A DNA stretch of 35,030 nucleotides from Candidatus Yanofskyibacteriota bacterium (lineage in GTDB: Bacteria > Patescibacteriota > Minisyncoccia > 2-02-FULL-40-12 > IGHO2-01-FULL-4-A), in NCBI GenBank assembly GCA_016185545.1, contig JACPNJ010000003.1, positions 66,567 to 101,596 of the forward strand. Direction: 5' to 3'. Below the pieces are notes generated by a model. It ran no database searches and was not told the DNA's origin. It saw only the letters and a list, made by a program, of their open reading frames with translations. Shown one piece after another: positions 29,314 to 35,030 of the stretch (its first letter is position 1; each line of letters starts with the position of its first letter). The translations under genes were made by a program, and so were the position numbers.

Positions 29314-29715
29314 ATGATAAAATATGACTTGAAGAAATTGCAAGAGATTGTAAAAAAATCAGAATTTTACAAACTAAAGAAGAGTGGCGACGTGGGGGTT
29401 TATTACAAAAGACTTAATGCTAGATCACAGGTTGTCAAACAAGTTTTATCTGCCGTTTACGGTCGAAAAAATGTAAGGGTAAGGAAAGATACAGGTACCG
29501 CTCACTACTGGTTACAGGTATGGGTTTTTACAAATGAGCCGAAAACAAAAAACCACCAGAAAGAAAAGGAAAGAACTTTTCTTATTGAAGGCGAGGTTAG
29601 AAAGATACTAAAGAATTCTGGAATTACATTTGCTCAATATTACACCGACCTTGGTCCCAATGACCATTATGCAGATTGCTTATTGGTTGATATAGAGTTT
29701 AAACCCAGCACTTAA
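29314..29715 (+). CDS. Small hypothetical basic protein
   Basis: 133 residues behind GAGGGGAAG. Not recognised. A basic core (YGRKNVRVRKDTGTAHYWLQVWVF) and a segment ITFAQYYTDLGPNDHYADCLLVDIEF suggest an alpha/beta fold. A TTGATT-17-TAAACT promoter is possible at 29249-29277. A terminator follows directly. Confidence 0.65.
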   Translation: MIKYDLKKLQEIVKKSEFYKLKKSGDVGVYYKRLNARSQVVKQVLSAVYGRKNVRVRKDTGTAHYWLQVWVFTNEPKTKNHQKEKERTFLIEGEVRKILKNSGITFAQYYTDLGPNDHYADCLLVDIEFKPST

Positions 29716-29717
29716 TA

Positions 29718-29742
29718 AATTCCCCATCGGGAATTTTTATTT
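29718..29742 (+). terminator. Intrinsic terminator
   Basis: ATTCCC-CATC-GGGAAT followed by TTTTATTTT. Confidence 0.8.
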
Positions 29743-29771
29743 TACACCAAAATTGATTTTTTAGAGTTTTT

Positions 29772-30155
29772 ATGGCAAACTTATTTTTTAACATGTCCAA
29801 ACTTAAATTAATTTATCTGTATATTTTCTCAACCGTTGGGCTGGTTTTGATTATTATCGGGTCAACCAGTCTTTTGAACCTGGGACTCAAGACATATATT
29901 TTTAAAAAAGCGGACGCACCGATGATTTATCGCGGACCAATAGCGGCGCCCAAAATCATAACTGATGAATCGGGAAAGGAAAAAGTCGTTGAACAAGGAC
30001 CGACCGAAGAAGAACTTAGGCGACAAGAAAAACAGGACAAAGAATACCGCGTTTCACAGCGCCAGCGTGATGCAGCCCAAGCGTTAGCATTCATAATCGT
30101 CGGTTTGCCGATTTTCATCTACCATTGGCGGATTGTCCGCAAAAAAGATACCTGA
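29772..30155 (+). CDS. Two-span membrane protein, unknown
   Basis: 127 residues. A first helix at about 15-38 (IYLYIFSTVGLVLIIIGSTSLL) and a second near the C-terminus (AFIIVGLPIFIYHW) flank a charged extracellular or cytoplasmic loop (EEELRRQEKQDKEYRVSQRQRD). Some resemblance to membrane domains common in this bacterial group, but no firm family. The stop TGA shares its A with the ATG of the next gene, so they are coupled. Confidence 0.65.
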   Translation: MANLFFNMSKLKLIYLYIFSTVGLVLIIIGSTSLLNLGLKTYIFKKADAPMIYRGPIAAPKIITDESGKEKVVEQGPTEEELRRQEKQDKEYRVSQRQRDAAQALAFIIVGLPIFIYHWRIVRKKDT

Positions 30156-30646
30156 TGTTTTTCTCAATTTTTAAAAAAATGAAAGAGAATATCCGCCATA
30201 AAGTTGAAACGGACGAACCCGGTCTTTATGTCGCTTTGGCATTTCCGGTCTTATTCTCTTTTATCATTACTTTTGCCGGTTCACGTATAATTGGTTATCT
30301 CATAACTTACAATATAATACCCCATCTCTATTTGGAACTTGAGCCGGGACTCCAGATCCATCATTACACTTATGGAGTTTTTATTCTTTTTATAGCTGGC
30401 TATATCGCCCTCACCATTAAACATTCGGCCAGGGGAAAGTTTTATGTTGCTCTTCTGCAGGGTTTTGGACTTGGCCTAGCCATGGATGAATTTGGCATGT
30501 GGCTCAAATTGCGCGATGACGATATCGTACGCTGGAGTTATGACGGCTTTAATATAACTATCGGGCTGTTTTTATTTATTCTCACCGTAAAACCTGGGTT
30601 CAGAATGTTAAAAAAACTGTGGCCAGGCAAAGTATGGCCTAATTGA
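30155..30646 (+). CDS. Polytopic membrane protein with HHYTYG and DEFGMW motifs
   Basis: 163 residues from ATG 30155. Four hydrophobic segments: LYVALAFPVLFSFIITFAG, IHHYTYGVFILFIAGYIAL, FYVALLQGFGLGLAMDEFGMW and FNITIGLFLFILTV. The His-His pair and Asp-Glu inside membrane segments suggest metal binding or catalysis, but no family was recognised. Coupled to the preceding two-span protein. Confidence 0.65.
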   Translation: MFFSIFKKMKENIRHKVETDEPGLYVALAFPVLFSFIITFAGSRIIGYLITYNIIPHLYLELEPGLQIHHYTYGVFILFIAGYIALTIKHSARGKFYVALLQGFGLGLAMDEFGMWLKLRDDDIVRWSYDGFNITIGLFLFILTVKPGFRMLKKLWPGKVWPN

Positions 30647-30740
30647 CAAACCTACCCCTGTTTTGCTACACTTATAATATGACGTAACAAATCCGCTATG
30701 GCGGGTTTTTTAGTGGAAAAAGCCTATTTATAGGCTTTTT
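30643..30740 (+). promoter_or_regulatory. Promoter followed by two tandem terminator-like hairpins
   Basis: TTGACA (30643-30648) with TACACT (30667-30672) at 18 bp, or TATAAT at 30673-30678 with a long 24-bp spacer. Then hairpin ATCCGC-TATG-GCGGGT with T-run (30691-30711) and hairpin AAAAAGCCTA-TTTA-TAGGCTTTTT (30717-30740), all before ATG 30752. The first probably ends the upstream operon, yet it lies downstream of the promoter. Confidence 0.5.
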
Positions 30741-30751
30741 CTATTACAAAA

Positions 30752-31333
30752 ATGTATAAAAACAACAAAAAATTGAATAAAATAGCGGCTATTTCTATGC
30801 TTGTAATCGTGATTTATTTAACTGGTTTTTCGGCCGCCCAAGCGGCAATTCTTGATTGGGTTTCTGGCTCTACTTCTGCTACAGACAAGGCTTCGGTAAA
30901 TTTGGCTTTTGGGTTAATTTCTTCTTTCCTTGGCCGTGATAATCCGACTGACGGTAATGATAAAAATACTGAAAATATGCCGATCGCGCAAAATAGGTCA
31001 GACGCAGATACAGTAGTCTCTAAAAATGTTACGAAAATAGTCAACGAAATAGTAGTAGCAGCCACCGCCTACTCTTCAACACCAGATCAAACTGACAGTA
31101 CACCATTCATCACAGCTTCAAATACTACGGTTCGCGATGGTATTGTCGCGACTAATTTTTTGCCGTTCGGCACAAAAGTTAAAATTCCGGATATTTACGG
31201 CGATAAAATTTTTGTAGTTGAAGACCGAATGAATCGCAGATATTGGCATACGATTGACATCTGGTTTCCCGACAGACAAAGCGCGTTGGAATTTGGATTT
31301 AAAAAAGTGAAAATCCAGATTTTAGAATCATAA
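30752..31333 (+). CDS. Secreted 3D-domain (double-psi beta-barrel) protein
   Basis: 193 residues. Signal peptide or anchor (IAAISMLVIVIYLTGFSAAQAA), a Ser/Asn/Asp-rich linker, then a C-terminal 3D domain: ATAYSSTPDQTDSTPFITAS, GIVATNFLPFGTKVKIP and VVEDRMNRRYWHTIDIWFPDRQSALEFGFKKVKIQIL with the conserved acidic residues. This fold occurs in peptidoglycan-acting lytic transglycosylases and cell-wall-binding proteins, so an envelope role is likely. It is the first gene of the surface cluster. Confidence 0.82.
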   Translation: MYKNNKKLNKIAAISMLVIVIYLTGFSAAQAAILDWVSGSTSATDKASVNLAFGLISSFLGRDNPTDGNDKNTENMPIAQNRSDADTVVSKNVTKIVNEIVVAATAYSSTPDQTDSTPFITASNTTVRDGIVATNFLPFGTKVKIPDIYGDKIFVVEDRMNRRYWHTIDIWFPDRQSALEFGFKKVKIQILES

Positions 31334-31353
31334 ATAACTCCAAAAACAACTCC

Positions 31354-31383
31354 AAAAATCTTGCCTTTAGGCAAGATTTTTGG
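31354..31383 (+). terminator. Terminator after the 3D-domain gene
   Basis: AAAAATCTTGCC-TTTA-GGCAAGATTTTT. Confidence 0.85.
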
Positions 31384-31406
31384 TTTAATTAATAAAAGCG
31401 TTGATT

Positions 31407-31478
31407 GCCCTCGTAGTTCAATGGATAGAACAATAGCCTTCGAAGCTGGAGATGGGGGTTCGATTCCCTCCGGGGGCA
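31407..31478 (+). tRNA. tRNA-Arg(UCG)
   Basis: Acceptor GCCCTCG/CGGGGGC (one G-T pair), D arm GTTC/GAAC, anticodon loop CTTCGAA (anticodon TCG), T loop TTCGATT. CCA not encoded. Confidence 0.9.
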
Positions 31479-31520
31479 CAAAACCTTAACTTAATCATTT
31501 AAAACTTATTATTAAGATAT

Positions 31521-32372
31521 ATGACCAAAAATCAAAAATTTTTTCTAATAATTTCGTTTATATTCATCGGCGTGTTTCTGTTTTTAGCTCCTCAAACTTG
31601 GGCAAGAGATCCGATTGATATAGATATCGGAATGGATCTGAATGCCTTGATTGCCAACCAAATTAATGACTTGGCAGGTCGCAGAGTTGTCACTTTTATA
31701 CCCCATTCAACCGCCAATGTTACAGCATCAAATATCAGTCCCACTGGAACAAACTCGCAGTTTAGTATTCAAAAAACGGGCAAAAATATAAGTAAAGGAC
31801 AGAATGCTGAACAATTCAATTTGACCGCCTCGCCCAATGATACTTTAGAATTTATAATCAAGGTCCGATCCTTGTCTTCTTCCGTTTTAAATAATGTGAC
31901 GATAAGAGATATCCTGCCTGGAGGTTTAGTTTACATTAATCGAACTACCGGTCTTAATGGCACAATAACCGTTGACGGCATAACTGGTTCCGGCATTAAT
32001 ATAGGATCACTGCATCCTAATCAAGAAGTTGTGATAAGCTTTAATGCCACAGTCAGTCCTGTATCTGCCTTTCCAGCCGGAACAAACCAAATAATAAATC
32101 AGGCGGGGGTTGTTTCTGACGGTACCTCCGCAGTAGCGACGCAATTACCAATTACAATAATCAATGGCCAAATTGCCGGAACTTCAATTATCGCAAACGC
32201 AGCAGGCGTAAATACCGGAACTACCGGAAGTTTGGCATTATCCGCGGTTTTAAGTTTATTAGTTACTTTCTCGTACATGACTTACACCCAAACGGGATTA
32301 TTCAAAAAACGCGAAGCGCTATCAATAATCCAGAAGCATCATTCCGACAAAAATAAGTTTAATTTTGCGTAG
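31521..32372 (+). CDS. Secreted DUF11-like surface protein
   Basis: 283 residues. Signal sequence (FFLIISFIFIGVFLFLAPQTWA), then a beta-rich domain with the DUF11 pattern (DTLEFIIKVRSLSSSVLNNVTIRDILPGGLVYI...INIGSLHPNQEVVISFNATV). A C-terminal transmembrane helix (LALSAVLSLLVTFSYMTY) and a cationic tail follow. Anchored surface adhesin- or matrix-like protein. The helix and positive tail resemble a sortase substrate end, but no LPxTG motif is seen. Followed by CAP and sortase genes in the same direction. Confidence 0.8.
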   Translation: MTKNQKFFLIISFIFIGVFLFLAPQTWARDPIDIDIGMDLNALIANQINDLAGRRVVTFIPHSTANVTASNISPTGTNSQFSIQKTGKNISKGQNAEQFNLTASPNDTLEFIIKVRSLSSSVLNNVTIRDILPGGLVYINRTTGLNGTITVDGITGSGINIGSLHPNQEVVISFNATVSPVSAFPAGTNQIINQAGVVSDGTSAVATQLPITIINGQIAGTSIIANAAGVNTGTTGSLALSAVLSLLVTFSYMTYTQTGLFKKREALSIIQKHHSDKNKFNFA

Positions 32373-32402
32373 AGAAGCTTCTCTACTAACTCTTGGAATA
32401 CT

Positions 32403-33302
32403 ATGAGTTCTCCTTGGAAGAACAATAAATTTTTATTCTATAATCTTATTGCTCTGGTTTTTATCAAAGCAGTTTTTTCTTACTCCGGTTTTCAATTCGC
32501 AAACTTAATAGACGGGATAGCGGCATTTGCTAAGGAAGATGTGATAATGCAAACAAATGTATTGCGCCAAACATTGGGATTGGGCGGCTTAAAAGAGAGT
32601 ACCGTTCTTGATCTCGCGGCCACACAAAAACTGCAAGACATGATACAAAACCAGTATTTCGCGCATGTAAGTCCCGCCGGGGTTTCACCATGGCACTGGA
32701 TACAAATTAACCAATATAAATATTCCTACGCAGGAGAAAATCTGGCTATAGGTTTCTTGACTGCCAAAGATACGGTTGATGCCTGGGCAAACTCGCCTTC
32801 ACATCGCGCTAATCTGCTCAACCCTAATTATAAAGAAATCGGCATAGCTGTAGCACCGGCGAAACTCCAAAACAGCCAGGGATTTTTGGTGGTCCAGCTT
32901 TTTGGAACACCGCAGCCAGTTATAACAACCGCGGTAAACCAACCTAAACAAGTCGCTGAAATTATACCAACACCAGTTATCACGCGAACTCCAATTCCGA
33001 CAGTTGCTCAAGCCACCATATCACTGACACCGACAATACAATCAACTGCTGAAGAAAATGTGAAAAAACCGATTACTTCTCAGGTCAGCGGCATCAGCCC
33101 GCAGTTAAGTAGAGTGGCTCGTACATTCAATACGGCTTTCGTGTTGTACGCCCTAATCGTATTCTTGATTTCTCTGGTGATAATGGCTTTCTATGGCTTA
33201 AAAAGAGGCTTGGTCATTAAAACCGCGGCAAGTTTTGTTATACTGCTCTTAGCCATCGTTGTACCGGTGATCCAGATAACACACACCGCTTTGATAATAT
33301 AA
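32403..33302 (+). CDS. CAP (SCP/PR-1) domain membrane protein
   Basis: 299 residues. A CAP domain with the usual landmarks: QTNVLRQTLGLGGL, YFAHVSPAGVSPWHWI, AGENLAIGF, WANSPSHRANLLNPNYKEIGI. After a Thr/Pro-rich linker come two C-terminal hydrophobic helices (FVLYALIVFLISLVIMAFY and FVILLLAIVVPVIQI). Presents the CAP domain outside the cell; the biochemical role of bacterial CAP proteins is mostly unknown. 30 nt after the DUF11-like gene and 27 nt before the sortase, likely co-transcribed. Confidence 0.9.
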   Translation: MSSPWKNNKFLFYNLIALVFIKAVFSYSGFQFANLIDGIAAFAKEDVIMQTNVLRQTLGLGGLKESTVLDLAATQKLQDMIQNQYFAHVSPAGVSPWHWIQINQYKYSYAGENLAIGFLTAKDTVDAWANSPSHRANLLNPNYKEIGIAVAPAKLQNSQGFLVVQLFGTPQPVITTAVNQPKQVAEIIPTPVITRTPIPTVAQATISLTPTIQSTAEENVKKPITSQVSGISPQLSRVARTFNTAFVLYALIVFLISLVIMAFYGLKRGLVIKTAASFVILLLAIVVPVIQITHTALII

Positions 33303-33329
33303 TCTACTGCTTCTATCCGCCATTTTCAT

Positions 33330-33935
33330 ATGAAATTAAAATTTATAAAAGTTTTTTTGGTTTCTTTTTTTCTGATATTTGCCGTATTAAACGGCAGATT
33401 TTTGTATGCGAATGCGAAATACTGGCTTGATAACGGCGTGGCACCCGTATCCGATCAATCACCCGCCCCTCAAAAACTCACGAACGAAGCACCTCTGCCA
33501 GATAAAGCAATGCTGGTGATTGAAAAGATTGGTGTTTCTGCACCGGTGGTTTTTGGGGTCAGTAACGACAATGACACGATTTTTAAAAATCTGGAAAACG
33601 GCATAGTCTATTATTCAAATACACCCAAGCCTGGACTTAAAGGCGTTTCAATTATTTTGGGTCACAGTTCGGCTTATCCGTGGTATAAAGGAAAATACGG
33701 TTCCGTATTCGCTCTTCTTGGTAAATTACAGTTGGGGGATAAATTTTCCGTACGCTATGATGATGGCCGGACTTTTAATTTCGTCGTCAAGCAGTCGGTA
33801 GTCTTCTCCCCTTTCGCCGATGACTCGCGACTTACACAGATTGAGAAGTCCCCCGGCACATCATTGGTTCTCGTCAGTTGCTGGCCCGTCGGCACAAATT
33901 ACAAACGCATTGCCGTCCAAGCGGAATTGATTTAA
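33330..33935 (+). CDS. Sortase family transpeptidase
   Basis: 201 residues. N-terminal anchor (FIKVFLVSFFLIFAVLNGRFLY). The sortase barrel carries the triad: His112 in ILGHSSAYPW, Cys184 in LVLVSCWPVG and Arg193 in NYKRIAVQ. It cleaves sorting motifs of exported proteins and attaches them to an acceptor or joins pilins. Class cannot be fixed from sequence alone (D/E-like by the short size). The neighbouring DUF11-like protein is the likely client, but lacks a recognisable motif. Confidence 0.92.
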   Translation: MKLKFIKVFLVSFFLIFAVLNGRFLYANAKYWLDNGVAPVSDQSPAPQKLTNEAPLPDKAMLVIEKIGVSAPVVFGVSNDNDTIFKNLENGIVYYSNTPKPGLKGVSIILGHSSAYPWYKGKYGSVFALLGKLQLGDKFSVRYDDGRTFNFVVKQSVVFSPFADDSRLTQIEKSPGTSLVLVSCWPVGTNYKRIAVQAELI

Positions 33936-34030
33936 TCAAACTCGGCTTTAATGGCTGACTATAAAATCTGATTTTAATATAATTAGAACTTTCTTCCCTA
34001 TACTTCTTATACTTATCCACACCTTTTCGC

Positions 34031-34059
34031 TTGAGAGCACATTACATGTGGGATATAAT
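34031..34059 (+). promoter_or_regulatory. Promoter TTGAGA-17-TATAAT, leaderless
   Basis: TTGAGA 34031-34036, TATAAT 34054-34059; ATG 34069 begins 9 nt after the -10 box. Confidence 0.7.
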
Positions 34060-34068
34060 TAGAAGTAC

Positions 34069-34821
34069 ATGTTTAAGGAATCGCCATTAAAAAATTATCT
34101 GGCACTTAAAAAAGCGGCGACAAAATTAAGGTTGCGCGGTTTAAGTTACGGCGAAATCAAAAAAAAGACATCTTTACCTAAAAGTACTCTAAGTGCTTGG
34201 TTAAAAAATATACCCCTGAAACCAAAAGACCGGAAAAGACTCTATACAAAACAAACTCAAATCCTAGCAAGAGGACCACAAAGTCAAAAAGAAAGAAGAG
34301 CCAGAGAGGTGGAAGAAATAATCAAAAACGCAGAGAGTGAAATCAATTTTCCATTACACCCCGAAACACTCCGTCTTATGGGCGCTGCTCTTTACTGGGC
34401 AGAAGGCAACAAACAAGGAATGTGTGAAATAACAAACTCCGACCCCCATCTTATTGCTTTTGCGGTGAAATGGATTAAACTAACATTCAACATATCACCC
34501 CTTGACTTAAAGGCTAGATTAAACATCTATCCACAACAAAATGATAAAAAAATCAAAAAATTCTGGTCTGAATTGACAGGAATTCCAGTTAAAAGATTTG
34601 GTAAAAGTTTTGTAAAGCCCGTAAGTAAGGGTTATAAGAAAAATAATCTTTACTATGGTACCATCAAAGTAGAGATACCCAAAAGCGTTAATACAAGGTA
34701 TAGAATATTCGGTTGGATAAGCATGGTGTTGAAAAAAATAAATCCCAATGTTGGGCTTACACAAAAAAAGTGGGAATCACTTACAAGAATACAACGACCC
34801 ACACCAGCAAATCTCAAATAA
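34069..34821 (+). CDS. HTH protein with LAGLIDADG-like C-terminal half, paralogue 3
   Basis: 250 residues. HTH (AATKLRLRGLSYGEIKKKTSLPKSTLSAWLKNI), a charged linker, LRLMGAALYWAEGNKQ, ITNSDPHLIAFAVKWIKLTF, LNIYPQQNDKKIKKFWSELTGIP, then a basic strand region (YYGTIKVEIPKS) and a final helix. The most complete of the three paralogues in the window. The pattern resembles LAGLIDADG-type endonucleases joined to a resolvase-like HTH. It ends 2 nt before tRNA-Lys, so it may have been placed against that tRNA gene. Confidence 0.75.
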   Translation: MFKESPLKNYLALKKAATKLRLRGLSYGEIKKKTSLPKSTLSAWLKNIPLKPKDRKRLYTKQTQILARGPQSQKERRAREVEEIIKNAESEINFPLHPETLRLMGAALYWAEGNKQGMCEITNSDPHLIAFAVKWIKLTFNISPLDLKARLNIYPQQNDKKIKKFWSELTGIPVKRFGKSFVKPVSKGYKKNNLYYGTIKVEIPKSVNTRYRIFGWISMVLKKINPNVGLTQKKWESLTRIQRPTPANLK

Positions 34822-34823
34822 CA

Positions 34824-34895
34824 CCCCCCATAGCTTAATTGGCAAAGCAGCGGACTCTTAATCCGTGTATCAAGGTTCGATTCCTTGTGGGGGGA
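34824..34895 (+). tRNA. tRNA-Lys(CUU)
   Basis: Acceptor CCCCCCA/TGGGGGG, anticodon arm GCGGA-CTCTTAA-TCCGT, T arm CAAGG/CCTTG. CCA not encoded. The rest of the window (34896-35030) shows no gene or clear structure. Confidence 0.9.
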
Positions 34896-35030
34896 CTACG
34901 GCTTCAAAATTTGCCGGCAGCGGCAATCGTTTGAGTCTTGAGTAGTATTGAGCGTGGTTATCTGTTTAGTAATCTTTTTGGACTGCTGGCGGTTCATGAA
35001 AGATTTTACAGGAACGTGAAAGATAGTATT

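Noticed and set aside
34896-35030. Possible feature at the window end
   Set aside because: Only a weak GCCGGCAGCGGC hairpin was seen; nothing supportable.

Overview
The window looks like the chromosome of a Candidate Phyla Radiation (Patescibacteria, Parcubacteria-like) bacterium. The basis is the mix of short house-keeping genes (gyrA, rpsA, ftsH, rplS), scattered single tRNA genes, many small secreted or single-span membrane proteins with no known family, a membrane-anchored (not lipoprotein) solute-binding protein, and several genes whose -10 box lies 6-9 nt before the start codon. No phylogenetic marker was searched, so this placement is an inference.

Layout. 1-6.6 kb (minus strand): a solute-binding protein cut by the window edge, a methyltransferase, gyrA carrying a 391-residue HNH intein, a small membrane protein and a UlaG-like metallo-hydrolase. 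6.6-12.1 kb: a structured-RNA-like element, an unknown protein, ribosomal protein S1, an unknown protein plus a Nudix protein, and a beta-CASP metallo-hydrolase. 12.2-16.9 kb: three unrecognised genes in two transcription units with near-consensus promoters, separated by large hairpins. 17-23.9 kb: ftsH, a second copy of the structured element, a HAD phosphatase, tRNA-Ile(UAU) and tRNA-Val, deoC and a nucleoside phosphorylase (nucleoside salvage), an RluA/RluD pseudouridine synthase and an HTH/endonuclease-like gene. 24.2-30.6 kb: rplS, tRNA-Leu, a membrane-anchored Cys-tailed peptide overlapping a radical SAM/SPASM gene, an EF-Tu-domain-II-like protein, tRNAs Val, Phe and Gly, a second HTH/endonuclease-like gene and small unknowns. 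30.6-34 kb: a cell-surface cluster (3D-domain protein, DUF11-like protein, CAP protein, sortase). 34-35 kb: a third HTH/endonuclease-like gene and tRNA-Lys.

Main discoveries. (1) A family of small palindromic mobile elements (termini TCCCGT..., 4-bp target duplications TGGA, CGCA or CTCG) has inserted within gyrA, repeatedly within rluD, at the start codon of rplS, and upstream of the HAD gene. Copies in gyrA and rluD are translated in the same frame into a PVRSxAxAKGASPED-type peptide, and element plus duplication is a multiple of three. This is analogous to the Rickettsia palindromic elements but apparently unrelated in sequence. (2) Two distant copies (6.6 and 18.8 kb) of a ~190-nt structured element keep loop sequences while their stems covary. 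(3) A membrane-anchored peptide ending in CCGRGQGPYYC overlaps a radical SAM/SPASM gene, a candidate peptide-modification system. (4) gyrA has an HNH intein at GNFG^S, and a tRNA-Ile(UAU) is present.
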